Assembly: GCF_002117125.1 (NCBI RefSeq)
Contig: NZ_CP019344.1
Span: 186,001 to 250,000, forward strand
Direction: 5' to 3'
Source: Nonlabens spongiae
GTDB taxonomy: Bacteria; Bacteroidota; Bacteroidia; Flavobacteriales; Flavobacteriaceae
DNA: 64,000 bases
Shown: piece after piece, positions 46,691 through 54,978 of the stretch
How positions within the stretch are numbered: the first letter of the stretch is position 1
Layout of the letters: each line of letters begins with the position of its first letter
Made by a program: the position numbers and the translations under genes
Notes under the pieces: generated by a model
The model's database searches: none
What the model was told of the DNA's origin: nothing
What the model saw: the letters and a program-made list of their open reading frames with translations, nothing else

Positions 46691-47846
46691 AGAATTCACG
46701 CACAAGAAAGACGCTTTACTGGAAATTGATGCAAATATTGACAGAATTGTCAGGCGCATTGAGATGCTCGCTTATGTAAATCCGCTAAATATTGCACAAG
46801 AACGCAAAAAGTTTTTCCAGAGCAAGTACTTATATAATCCGCAGTTCAAATATCGAAAGGTAAAATTCAATCCTTATAAAATCCACAGACTATTGTTCAG
46901 TCAGCGGTTGGAGCGCATTGAGAATGATGATATACGAGATCTATATAAAGATATTATTTATACCTACAGTGGACTCTTACAGTGTATTGAAACTATAGCA
47001 CAACCTAACAATCAATTCTATTTTAATAGTTTACGTTTTTTTGGAACGCCTACTGAAAAGACAGTAGAAAATGCAAAATTCATCCTTCATTTTACAGAAG
47101 ATCAAGATGAGCTCCCGAATAGCAAAAAATTATATAGCACAGAAGAGGCAACCCGGTTTTTCAAGAACTTTAGAGAACAGTACGATTTTGATTTTGATAT
47201 AAAAACCAGCAGCGCCATGAGTGCTGCAGCCATGGTTTCTAACAGTCAGCGTGCATTGATCTTAAAGAAAAACCATCAATACTCACAGCACGAGCTCAAT
47301 GTTTTGGGACACCACGAGATTGGGGTTCATTTAGTAACCACATTTAACGCTGCTGAGCAACCACTTACTATTTTCAGCAACGGCTTTCCCAATTACGAAG
47401 AAACCCAAGAAGGTCTCGCGGTGATGTCAGAGTATATGAGCGGTAATTTGACAGTGAATCGCTTAAAAGAATTGGCCTACCGTGTGATGGCAGTCGATTC
47501 CCTTACTAAAGGATATGATTTCCAAGATACCTTTGATTTGTTGCATAACCAATTAAAATTGGATCGTGAGCGCTCCTTTGGAATCACTCTGCGTACCCAT
47601 CGTGGTGGTGGGTGGACAAAAGACGCTTTATACCTTTCAGGTCTTAAAAAAGTGTATGATTACTACAAAACAGGTGAAGATCTAGAGCCTATTATGCTTG
47701 GTAAATGCAGTCTGGACTTCAACGATGGTGTTCAAGCCATGAAAGAAGAAGGTTATGTTGCTGAGATCAAACACCGTTCAAAATCTTTTGAGCAGTGTTT
47801 GAATCAGAATGAACAGGTGGAATTTATTTTAAAGAATTTGAAATGA
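46650..47846 (+). CDS. QEGLA-motif (DUF1704) metallopeptidase-like protein
   Basis: 398 aa. The gluzincin-like HEIGVHLVTTFN (about 226-237) supplies HExxxH with QEGLAVMSEYMSG (about 253-265), the name-giving QEGLA motif of the family annotated as 'flavohemoglobin expression-modulating'; eukaryotic relatives (MATCAP) are tyrosine carboxypeptidases. Likely removes a terminal residue from a peptide. Starts 41 bases inside the previous gene and ends in a 4-base ATGA overlap with the next. Confidence 0.9.
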   Translation: MPTDSTIDTTVLSKEFTHKKDALLEIDANIDRIVRRIEMLAYVNPLNIAQERKKFFQSKYLYNPQFKYRKVKFNPYKIHRLLFSQRLERIENDDIRDLYKDIIYTYSGLLQCIETIAQPNNQFYFNSLRFFGTPTEKTVENAKFILHFTEDQDELPNSKKLYSTEEATRFFKNFREQYDFDFDIKTSSAMSAAAMVSNSQRALILKKNHQYSQHELNVLGHHEIGVHLVTTFNAAEQPLTIFSNGFPNYEETQEGLAVMSEYMSGNLTVNRLKELAYRVMAVDSLTKGYDFQDTFDLLHNQLKLDRERSFGITLRTHRGGGWTKDALYLSGLKKVYDYYKTGEDLEPIMLGKCSLDFNDGVQAMKEEGYVAEIKHRSKSFEQCLNQNEQVEFILKNLK

Positions 47847-49201
47847 AAGAATTAACATTCCTTCTATTTATTCTTCCGTGTGTTGCTTTTGCTGCAAGAA
47901 AACCGATCAATGTGACAATTCATTTTGAATATGATTTTGAGCCATCTAGCAACCGCACAGAATTTAATATAGGCAATTGTCCTTTGGATCATTGTCCTCG
48001 TATTGATAGTTTAAGATCCAAGTATGTTTTTTATCGGAACTACGTCATTTTAAAAGTCTATGATCAAACGTGGAAACTTCATTTTAATGATGGGGAGAAT
48101 CTGTCTATTGCTATTGAAGAACGAGAGGGTGATTATCAAATTACTATAAAAGATGGAGAAGCAGAACTGAAAAACAAATTTCTTCTATTGCGACATACAT
48201 TCTTGATGGAGCAAGAGAAAGATGCTGCATTTCTAATGGCAAATAAGCAAATGTTATCTCAAAAGCTTAACAAATTTGAAAGCATGTTCATGAAAAAAGC
48301 ACTTGAAGAAAATTTGCCTAGTGACTTTATTAATGACGAGAAAAAGTTTTGGCACTATTACAAATTGAATTTCCAAATTTTCTATAATCACTATAAACAG
48401 GGCAACCTGAGTATGTTTGAAGTTGATCAGGAAAAGTTGGGGAGAGAATTTGAGTTAGAGTCTGCAAATTTCTATACACCTGAATATCATCGATTGGCTA
48501 TTTCTTACTACACGCATCAAATAAGAACTGCAGCCAGCTTATCTAAAATGAAGAAAATCTATAGAGAATTTCAACATACTTTTATCAGATGGAACATCAT
48601 AGCTGGTATTAAGTACCTTATTTTCAACGAACCTGAGAACTTGATGTATTACAGGTTTTTGAGATGGTTAGATTCATATCGCTATGGAGACCTAAGATTT
48701 CTAGCGAAGGGAGAGCCATTATTTAAGCATCTCGATTCTTTTCCAGAAATATCTACAAAAACTTTAGATGGTGAAAAAGTAGATTTTAAAACTATACTCT
48801 CAGACACTACTACCTATGTATTCCTATATGATATTTATGATCCAAATCTTGCTTTAAACCTCTCAAAGTGGATAGAATTTGGTCAAAGAAAGGGTTTTGA
48901 GAATTTAAACATGGTAACTCTCGGAGTTAATGTGTTCCGAAAACGTTTAGAATTCAAAAGCATTTTCTATGAAAATGACGTTCCAGGAAAGCATCTTCAA
49001 ATTGATGAGAAATACGCCAATAGTTTTGTCAAGAAAAACAAGATCATTCATTTGCCAAGAATAGTTCAACTCAATTCGTTGGGCGAAATTTTAAATCCTG
49101 ATTTTCAAGATCAATTTTTAAGGCGTAATCAATTTGATATTTATTTTGATGATCGCTTCAAAGTTTTTCCTTTAGGGTCTGGAGAATACAGAATGTACTG
49201 A
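47843..49201 (+). CDS. Secreted thioredoxin-fold protein without CxxC, fourth gene of the ATP-grasp operon
   Basis: 452 aa. Signal peptide ELTFLLFILPCVAFAA, a beta-rich N-terminal region (to about 110), a helical middle, and from about 300 a TlpA-like pattern (FPEISTKTLDGEKVDFKTIL, TYVFLYDIYD, LPRIVQLNSLGEIL) with no CxxC. Periplasmic. The 4-base overlap with the QEGLA gene says it is co-translated; it may be the target or carrier of that pathway. Similar design to the lipoprotein at 3073-4560. Ends directly against the lgt stop. Confidence 0.75.
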   Translation: MKELTFLLFILPCVAFAARKPINVTIHFEYDFEPSSNRTEFNIGNCPLDHCPRIDSLRSKYVFYRNYVILKVYDQTWKLHFNDGENLSIAIEEREGDYQITIKDGEAELKNKFLLLRHTFLMEQEKDAAFLMANKQMLSQKLNKFESMFMKKALEENLPSDFINDEKKFWHYYKLNFQIFYNHYKQGNLSMFEVDQEKLGREFELESANFYTPEYHRLAISYYTHQIRTAASLSKMKKIYREFQHTFIRWNIIAGIKYLIFNEPENLMYYRFLRWLDSYRYGDLRFLAKGEPLFKHLDSFPEISTKTLDGEKVDFKTILSDTTTYVFLYDIYDPNLALNLSKWIEFGQRKGFENLNMVTLGVNVFRKRLEFKSIFYENDVPGKHLQIDEKYANSFVKKNKIIHLPRIVQLNSLGEILNPDFQDQFLRRNQFDIYFDDRFKVFPLGSGEYRMY

Positions 49202-50146
49202 TTATACATTCCTTTCCATCTGATACCCAGGCCTAAACATCAAATAAAGACCGAATAGAATAAACGGAACGCTCAACAATTGTCCCGTATTGAAATCAAT
49301 TCCTAAGAACTCAAAAGCATCTGTGTCCGTTTGTGGCGCTTTAATCTGTTCAATCAGCAATCTTACAGTGAAAAGAAGCACAAAGAACATTCCGAGCAGA
49401 TAACCCAGTTTCTGTCCCTTATCAGTTTTCCAATAGGTGAAGTAGAGTGCCAAAAACACAAACACATAACAAATAGCCTCGTACAACTGTGCCGGGTGCT
49501 TGTACGGGATCGTTGCGAGCAACTCAGCATATTGCGGATCATTTACCAAAGCATCAATAGCTTTGTCCGTGTCGCGTATTCCTGTTTTCATCAACGCCGC
49601 TTTGACGTCATCATCACTGGTGTCGCGCACAAATTTGAAACCAGCCCAGAAATCAGTTGTTTTCCCTACGATCTCGCTGTTCATGAGATTTCCCAACCTA
49701 ACAAAAGTTCCGCCTATCGCGGTAGGAATCACTAAACGGTCTAGAATCCAGAACATGTGCCGGTTCAAATGCTTACGGCTGTAAAAGAACATGGCGATTA
49801 TGATTCCCAGTGCGGCTCCGTGGCTTGCCATTCCCGCAAAACCAGTCCACTCAAATTCCGGCTCCCATCTAAACGGAAGAATTACATGTAACGGATCAGA
49901 AAATAAGATGTCGTAATCATAGAAAAGATAGTGCCCCAAGCGCGCGCCTACCAGACAGCCTACAACCGTATACATAAATAGCGGGTCCAGCTTTTCTTGT
50001 GCGACACCGTCATTTTTGAAAATAGGCTTGATGATGTACCAGCCCAGCATAAAGGCGATTACATAAGATAAACTGTAAAAATGGATGGTAAAAAAACCGA
50101 GATCTATTCCCTCCAGCGGGTTCCAGACTACTTTAAGAAAGTGCAT
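49202..50146 (-). CDS. lgt: Prolipoprotein diacylglyceryl transferase
   Basis: 314 aa, seven membrane segments. Lgt marks are IDLGFFTIHFYSLSYV, GARLGHYLFYD, GMASHGAALGI and FVRLGNLMNSEIVGKTT, plus HPAQLYEAICY. It adds diacylglycerol to the lipobox cysteine of preprolipoproteins, of which several are encoded in this window. It has a short insertion (about 195-225) typical of Bacteroidetes. Zero-gap convergence with the gene ending at 49201. Confidence 0.96.
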   Translation of the reverse strand: MHFLKVVWNPLEGIDLGFFTIHFYSLSYVIAFMLGWYIIKPIFKNDGVAQEKLDPLFMYTVVGCLVGARLGHYLFYDYDILFSDPLHVILPFRWEPEFEWTGFAGMASHGAALGIIIAMFFYSRKHLNRHMFWILDRLVIPTAIGGTFVRLGNLMNSEIVGKTTDFWAGFKFVRDTSDDDVKAALMKTGIRDTDKAIDALVNDPQYAELLATIPYKHPAQLYEAICYVFVFLALYFTYWKTDKGQKLGYLLGMFFVLLFTVRLLIEQIKAPQTDTDAFEFLGIDFNTGQLLSVPFILFGLYLMFRPGYQMERNV

Positions 50147-50196
50147 ATAGATGGCTTAAAAGTCGCAAATTTAGGGTTTTCTAATGGGAAGAACGC

Positions 50197-50751
50197 CTAC
50201 TTCCATTTGATGTTGCAACCCATGCTGGGCTTTTGGGGCTCTGGCACTTTTTTATTGCCCAAAATAGCATCGATAGCCTCTCTTAATGAAGTGCCCGTAA
50301 GTGGTACACCATTTCCCGGTCGGGACGCATCCAGCTGGCCGCGATACACCAGTTTGTCCTCACGGTCAAATAGGTAAAAGTCTGGCGTGCAAGCCGCGTC
50401 ATAAGCTTTTGCCACGCTCTGATCTGCATCGTATAAATAAGGGAATGTGTAATCATTTTCCTCTGCTACCACTTTCATCAAGTCTGGAGCATCTTGCGGA
50501 TATTGCCCTACATCATTGCTGCTTATCGCCGCAAAACCGAATCCCATCACCCTATAATCGTTGGCAACCCGCACGATTTCTTCATTTACATGGATCACAT
50601 ACGGGCAGTGATTACACAGAAACATGATCACGGTTCCTAGTTTTCCCTTGATCTGGGCAAAACTTATCATCTCGTTAAACCGCGTGTCCAGCAGTTTGAA
50701 TTCAGGTGCTTTGGTGCCTAGAGGGAGCATATTTGAAGGAGTGAGAGCCAT
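50197..50751 (-). CDS. Peroxiredoxin/thioredoxin-like protein with CNHCPYV motif
   Basis: 184 aa from the ATG at 50751 (MALTPSNMLPLGTKAPEFKL). A longer frame to 50817 would read the upstream palindrome as RFRES and is rejected. The redoxin fold has MFLCNHCPYVIH (CxxC at about 46-49), ISSNDVGQYPQDAPDLM, FPYLYDADQSVAKAY and DFYLFDREDKLVYRG. Cytoplasmic thiol oxidoreductase or peroxidase; substrate unknown. Upstream neighbour of lgt on the same strand. Confidence 0.9.
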   Translation of the reverse strand: MALTPSNMLPLGTKAPEFKLLDTRFNEMISFAQIKGKLGTVIMFLCNHCPYVIHVNEEIVRVANDYRVMGFGFAAISSNDVGQYPQDAPDLMKVVAEENDYTFPYLYDADQSVAKAYDAACTPDFYLFDREDKLVYRGQLDASRPGNGVPLTGTSLREAIDAILGNKKVPEPQKPSMGCNIKWK

Positions 50752-50789
50752 CTTTTGTTTTGTTAGTAGTGGGGGAGTGTATGTTGTTA

Positions 50790-50805
50790 CGCTTTCGCGA
50801 AAGCG
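50790..50805. repeat. CGCTTTCGCGAAAGCG palindrome upstream of the redoxin gene
   Basis: Perfect copy 38 bases before the ATG at 50751, in the divergent gap. Confidence 0.95.
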
Positions 50806-50914
50806 GAATCCCAACAAACCTAGTTCACCACAGAATATCTAATGCGCAATCTATTAAACTTCTTTTAAAGACTGCTCTGGTGCTAGCAAATCAATGTATC
50901 TTTAAAATAAAAAT

Positions 50915-51214
50915 ATGAAAAAGGCATACGATACGGTAACGGAAGCAACAGAGGATTTACAATCTAAAGGCTATACGATCGATTTTGACCTTGTTGAAAA
51001 TGGCGTAAGCTCAAAAGAACTCAAAAAAGAATGGCAGGCAGAAGAGCTGGAAGTGGTAGAGTTTTACCGCTTTGAGGGAATGACTAATCCAGGTGATAAC
51101 ATGATTCTCTATGCGATCGAGTGCAAGGGTGGAGAGAAGGGAATTCTTGTTGATGCCTACGGTGCAGATGTCGCGATTTCTAGAGAAATGATCGAAAAAC
51201 TGCGCATGAACTGA
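50915..51214 (+). CDS. Conserved small protein, unknown function
   Basis: 99 aa, cytoplasmic, alpha/beta: MKKAYDTVTEATEDLQSKGY, FDLVENGVSS, VVEFYRFEGMTNPGDNMILYAI, GILVDAYGAD. I recognise it as a family common in Flavobacteria that is sometimes loosely labelled a phosphoribosylpyrophosphate synthetase, but no PRPP-binding motif is visible. The stop shares one base with the csaA start, so the two are coupled. A TATCTTTA box lies 10 bases before the ATG. Confidence 0.8.
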   Translation: MKKAYDTVTEATEDLQSKGYTIDFDLVENGVSSKELKKEWQAEELEVVEFYRFEGMTNPGDNMILYAIECKGGEKGILVDAYGADVAISREMIEKLRMN

Positions 51215-51543
51215 TGCTGAGTTGGGAAGATTTTAAAAAAGTGGAGATGCGCGTAGGGACTGTTCTACGCGCATCTGCTTTTTCAGAAGCTCGCAGTCCA
51301 GCCTACAAGATTGAGATCGATATGGGCGAGCTGGGAATTCTTAAAACCAGCGCTCAAATCACTGAACTCTATAACACTGACGACTTGGTAGGCAAGCAAG
51401 TGATCGCGGTAGTCAATTTCCCCAAAAAGCAGATTGCCAACTTCATGAGCGAGTGCTTAATTTTAGGTGTGTTAGGCGATGATAAAGGCGTGACGCTGCT
51501 CACTGCTGACAAACCGGTCAAGAATGGGAGTTTGATAGGGTGA
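51214..51543 (+). CDS. csaA: tRNA-binding domain protein, CsaA-like
   Basis: 109 aa, the standard CsaA length: WEDFKKVEMRVGTVLRA, ARSPAYKIEIDMGELGI, QITELYNTDDLVGKQVIAVVNFP and MSECLILGV make a complete OB-fold tRNA-binding domain. CsaA is reported to have chaperone or export-related activity in some bacteria; here the sequence shows only the tRNA-binding fold. Confidence 0.92.
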   Translation: MLSWEDFKKVEMRVGTVLRASAFSEARSPAYKIEIDMGELGILKTSAQITELYNTDDLVGKQVIAVVNFPKKQIANFMSECLILGVLGDDKGVTLLTADKPVKNGSLIG

Positions 51544-51563
51544 GATTCACAAAAAAATAAGTT

Positions 51564-51597
51564 CCCCTCTCCGCTGGAGAGGGGCTAGGGGTGAGGC
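51564..51597. repeat. Intergenic hairpin repeat CCCCTCTCC/GGAGAGGGG
   Basis: Perfect 9-bp stem with GCT loop (51564-51584) followed by CTAGGGGTGAGGCC, between the convergent csaA and M14 genes. It is a dispersed Bacteroidetes-type intergenic element; with the A/T run at 51550-51556 it may terminate the M14 transcript. Confidence 0.7.
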
Positions 51598-54135
51598 CTA
51601 CATCATCTCCGCAAAGAATATCGCATTAGCCAGTAATTTATTGGTTCCGTACCAGAAGGCTCTAAATTGTGTGTTATCTGTAAATCCGCTTACTTCACCG
51701 CGTCCGTAACTGTTGTGCTGGAATGGAACAGTTTCTTTGAGTGCTTTCAAGTTTTCTTCTGAAATATACCCACTCATCAAAGGTTCAGAAGTATATTGAA
51801 TAGGATTATTGAAACCATTCTTATTCGGCTGCACAAAAAGACTGGTATTTCTAAATAATGGTAAACTTTCTTTACTATATCCGAAATTAATAGGGTGGGA
51901 GCGGTCCAGTTTTGCCTCAAAGATGGCACCACCTATGTTTTGAGCTCCGTAAAGATTGCTACGATCTTTGAAAGCGACATTAGTGTTGAGACTATCTGCC
52001 TTTTTGAATTCTAGAGGTAGCATTTTAGAACTGCTCATCCACCTGAGACTATTTCTATAACCAATCAAGTTACCACCTTCTCTGGTCCAGCGCTTCAGCT
52101 GATCTACTACTTCATTTTCTGGACTACCATAAGTAGAAGGAACGATAATGGTGGTGAACTGACCCAAATCTTTACGGTTGATGTCTTCAAGGTCAATTTT
52201 AGTAATGGAAATATCATACCGTTGATCCATCAAATGCCAAATTTCTCCTGCGTCATAAGGAGAAATCCCATTACCGATCAATAATGCAATATTTTGAGGT
52301 TGTACCAATCGGAATTGTCTTGAACCGAGGTCGATCCCGGTGGTGAGTCCTGTTGTTGCCTGATAAAAGGTAACCTTGTTTTCATTGGATAAATCTTGCA
52401 TCAAAGCCAATAAATCAATTTTATTGAGCGCCTGATTTTGCACGGGAACCATAAGTGTTCCGTAGTCATAATCTCTACCATCAATGCTGAATGGACTCAT
52501 GGCAACTTTTACCCTGATATCATTTTCATGCAGCTGATTGAGAATGCGTGGAGCGAGATAATCTTCCCAAGGTATAAAATAGGCGTACGCATTTTGATTC
52601 AGTTGACTTTGGTTGGCTGGCTTTAATAACTCGGTTGCTTGTTCTTCTTTGAAATCAGGCTTGACATTCTCGGCATAATCTAAGTTGAAAGCAAGTGGCA
52701 AAGTCCACGCGCTGATGTCGTAAAACAAACTATCCTGAAAAGTGGTGCGTTTTTCAAACATCGCATTAATCAGCCTGCTGTTCATTTGATTTTTGGGAAT
52801 GAAATAGCTGCTTCCTTTTTTAAAATTTTTACCGTTGAAGCTGGCGTCGCTGTTCAGTTTATGTAATCGAACATCATGTCGCATCAAAATTTCAGCGAGC
52901 GCGTTAGTTTTATTCAAGTCCTTTTCATCGCCAAATACAATTCCGCTAGAATTTCTACTGGTTTCTTGACGTGCTTTTTTATAGAAATCTTCTTGATATT
53001 CAAGAATTTCTTCACGCATTGAGTTTGCAGCTTTAAGCGTACTCAATCCTGCGGTAAACTGATTTCTTACCGTAAAAGGAAAAGTGAGTAATCCATTTTC
53101 GGAATCCTGGGCATGCCCTCGCGAACTGGCCTGTTCAAATAAAATTCCTATACCGCCATTGATATCTGGAAAAGTAGAACCTTTACCATAATAAAAGTCG
53201 TCGTAGCTTTCTTCAGTATAATACAACGAGCCGATTTTATCCAAAGCTTCTGCGTGAAAGTCACCTATTTTCCTAGTGAGTTCTTGGTTCAATTTAGGAG
53301 TAAGCGGGTGGGTGCGTGATGGAATCCCTGGCTGGAAAAAGAAGGTAGCATTCGTACCCATCTCATGATGGTCTGTAAGAATATTGGGCATCCAGTCGTG
53401 AAACGTGGCAATGCGAGCTTGCGACTCGGGAAGTTGCACGGGCAACCAGTCGCGATTCATGTCAAACCAGTAATGGTTGGTACGTCCACCTGGCCATACC
53501 TCGTCGTACTCACGATCATAGGAGTTTGAAGTGATATTTTTATTCTTGTGTTGATTTACCCAAGTAGAAAATCGTTGAACCCCATCAGGATTAAAACACG
53601 GATCAAACAAGATTACAGTATTTTTCAACAATTCCTCTATCTCATCACCTTGCGCAGCAGCGAGGTGGTAAGCGAGCACGAGCGCTGCGTTTGAGCCGCT
53701 GGCTTCATTCCCATGTATGGAAAAACCCTGATAAACGACGATGGGATCGTCTTCTCTTGAAACGCCATCTTTTTGTAGCGCTTCTTTATGTCTGCTTTTG
53801 ATTACGTCAATGTTTGATAAATTGTCTGGGCTGGAAACGGTCATTAAAATCAACGGCCTTCCTTCATACGTACGTCCTCTGTTCTCAATTTGAAACCGAT
53901 CTGATTTTTCTGAAATCACATTCATGTAGTGCACGATCTGATCGTGGCTCACGTGCCATTCTCCAGGCACATATCCTAAAATTTCTTGCGGCGTAGGAAT
54001 GCTGGTGTCATAGCTTACATCCTCAGGTAGATAGTAAGATAGTTCAATCGGGTCTTGAAGTGAAGGGGATTGTGCGGTTATCGCTTTCGCGAAAGCGAGA
54101 CCCATCAAAACAAAAATCAAAATGTTGTTTCTCAT
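51598..54135 (-). CDS. Secreted M14 family zinc carboxypeptidase
   Basis: 845 aa. The signal peptide ends LMGLAFAKAITAQ, where AFAKA is encoded by a CGCTTTCGCGAAAGCG palindrome and gives the A-x-A cleavage site. The M14 domain has HGNEASGS (Zn ligands His and Glu), FDPCFNPDG, WFDMNRDW, LTDHHEMG and GILFEQASSRG (catalytic Glu). A C-terminal Rossmann-like domain (about 590-780, IALLIGNGISPYDAG) resembles a class I amidotransferase-like fold common in this subgroup. Periplasmic or surface peptidase. Confidence 0.93.
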   Translation of the reverse strand: MRNNILIFVLMGLAFAKAITAQSPSLQDPIELSYYLPEDVSYDTSIPTPQEILGYVPGEWHVSHDQIVHYMNVISEKSDRFQIENRGRTYEGRPLILMTVSSPDNLSNIDVIKSRHKEALQKDGVSREDDPIVVYQGFSIHGNEASGSNAALVLAYHLAAAQGDEIEELLKNTVILFDPCFNPDGVQRFSTWVNQHKNKNITSNSYDREYDEVWPGGRTNHYWFDMNRDWLPVQLPESQARIATFHDWMPNILTDHHEMGTNATFFFQPGIPSRTHPLTPKLNQELTRKIGDFHAEALDKIGSLYYTEESYDDFYYGKGSTFPDINGGIGILFEQASSRGHAQDSENGLLTFPFTVRNQFTAGLSTLKAANSMREEILEYQEDFYKKARQETSRNSSGIVFGDEKDLNKTNALAEILMRHDVRLHKLNSDASFNGKNFKKGSSYFIPKNQMNSRLINAMFEKRTTFQDSLFYDISAWTLPLAFNLDYAENVKPDFKEEQATELLKPANQSQLNQNAYAYFIPWEDYLAPRILNQLHENDIRVKVAMSPFSIDGRDYDYGTLMVPVQNQALNKIDLLALMQDLSNENKVTFYQATTGLTTGIDLGSRQFRLVQPQNIALLIGNGISPYDAGEIWHLMDQRYDISITKIDLEDINRKDLGQFTTIIVPSTYGSPENEVVDQLKRWTREGGNLIGYRNSLRWMSSSKMLPLEFKKADSLNTNVAFKDRSNLYGAQNIGGAIFEAKLDRSHPINFGYSKESLPLFRNTSLFVQPNKNGFNNPIQYTSEPLMSGYISEENLKALKETVPFQHNSYGRGEVSGFTDNTQFRAFWYGTNKLLANAIFFAEMM
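54082..54097. repeat. CGCTTTCGCGAAAGCG palindrome inside the M14 signal peptide
   Basis: Perfect copy, read on the minus strand as A-F-A-K-A directly at the predicted signal peptidase site. Confidence 0.95.
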
Positions 54136-54157
54136 AGAAAAATCGAAAGTTTAGAGC

Positions 54158-54186
54158 AAAAAAAAGCCTCTCAAAATTGAAAGGCT
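54158..54186 (-). terminator. Terminator of the PUR-family gene
   Basis: Minus-strand stem AGCCTTTC / GAGAGGCT with an A/T loop followed by a nine-base T run, just after the stop at 54208 and before the M14 ATG. Confidence 0.8.
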
Positions 54187-54207
54187 GTAAGATAAGGAAT
54201 AACCTGT

Positions 54208-54591
54208 TTACATATCGTCAAACTCAACGTTTGTGAAGCTTGCGGGATGATTAGGCTCTGCTGCTTTATCACCTGCAGATTCCTGACCGTTTTTGCTGAA
54301 ATCGCTTTGATGCTTGTCTGAAATCACCTCATTACCACGTTTTTCGAGAATGAAGTCTGTAACTTCTTTAAGGGTCTCGCCAAATTCTGCAAAGTCTTCT
54401 TTATACAGATAAATTTTGTGCTTTTTAAAGTGAAAGCTACCGTCGTCATTAGTGAATTTCTTACTTTCAGTAATGGTGAGGTAATAGTCGTCTGCCTTTG
54501 TGGAACGCACGTCAAAAAAATAAGTACGACGACCCGCCCTTACTACTTTTGAAAAGATGTCTTCCTGCTCGTGGTAATCTCTGTCTCCCAT
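54208..54591 (-). CDS. PUR-family DNA/RNA-binding protein (DUF3276)
   Basis: 127 aa. A single PUR repeat: IFSKVVRAGRRTYFFDVR, DYYLTITESKKF and HKIYLYKEDFAEFGETLKEV, then an acidic tail. Bacteroidetes/Spirochaete PUR proteins are small dimers that bind single-stranded nucleic acid. Single gene with a perfect TATTTTTG box and its own terminator; probably well expressed. Confidence 0.92.
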   Translation of the reverse strand: MGDRDYHEQEDIFSKVVRAGRRTYFFDVRSTKADDYYLTITESKKFTNDDGSFHFKKHKIYLYKEDFAEFGETLKEVTDFILEKRGNEVISDKHQSDFSKNGQESAGDKAAEPNHPASFTNVEFDDM

Positions 54592-54978
54592 GATCCTTTG
54601 ATGAGTTAGTAAGTGACCAAAAATAAAAAAAAATGTTAATCGACCTTAACGAATCTAGATTTTATGCAGATTACTGTGGTTTTTTTGGATGAGGTGCAGT
54701 GATTAAGTATCTCGAGTGGTCAAACCCTTTTCGTTTGGCGACTGGTCGCCAAACATTTTTCCCTTCATCTGAAGGGAAAGGCGTTTACTCGTGCGTAATT
54801 ATTGTGATTGTGAGTTTTCTGATTCAAAAGAATTTCCACTTCAGAATAGAGCTTCTCCCTTCTTAGAAGGGAGACCGGTCGACGACGAAGCTAACGAAGT
54901 TAGCTGAGCGCTTGTGCTGAGCGGAGCCGAAGTAACCAGAGGGTTTCACGGTTGAGTCACAGTAAAGACTTAATTCAT
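54592..54978. other. 387-bp gene-free region with stacked hairpins (repeat mosaic)
   Basis: Promoter of the PUR gene at the left. Then GTTTGGCGA/TCGCCAAAC (54737-54758), CCCTTC/GAAGGG near 54765-54780, CTCCCTTCT/AGAAGGGAG (54852-54872), AGCTAAC/GTTAGCT (54889-54905) and CGCTTGTGCTGAGCG. The outer ends CAAACCCTTT (about 54720) and AGGGTTT (54941) are inverted. No gene. Looks like a mosaic of dispersed intergenic elements, possibly a decayed miniature element. Confidence 0.6.
54618..54625 (-). promoter_or_regulatory. -7 box of the PUR-family gene
   Basis: Minus-strand TATTTTTG, perfect TAnnTTTG, 26 bases before the ATG at 54591. Confidence 0.5.

Noticed and set aside
50751..50817. Longer start for the redoxin protein reading RFRES
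   Set aside because: The extension is palindrome-encoded and homologous redoxins begin near MALTPSN.
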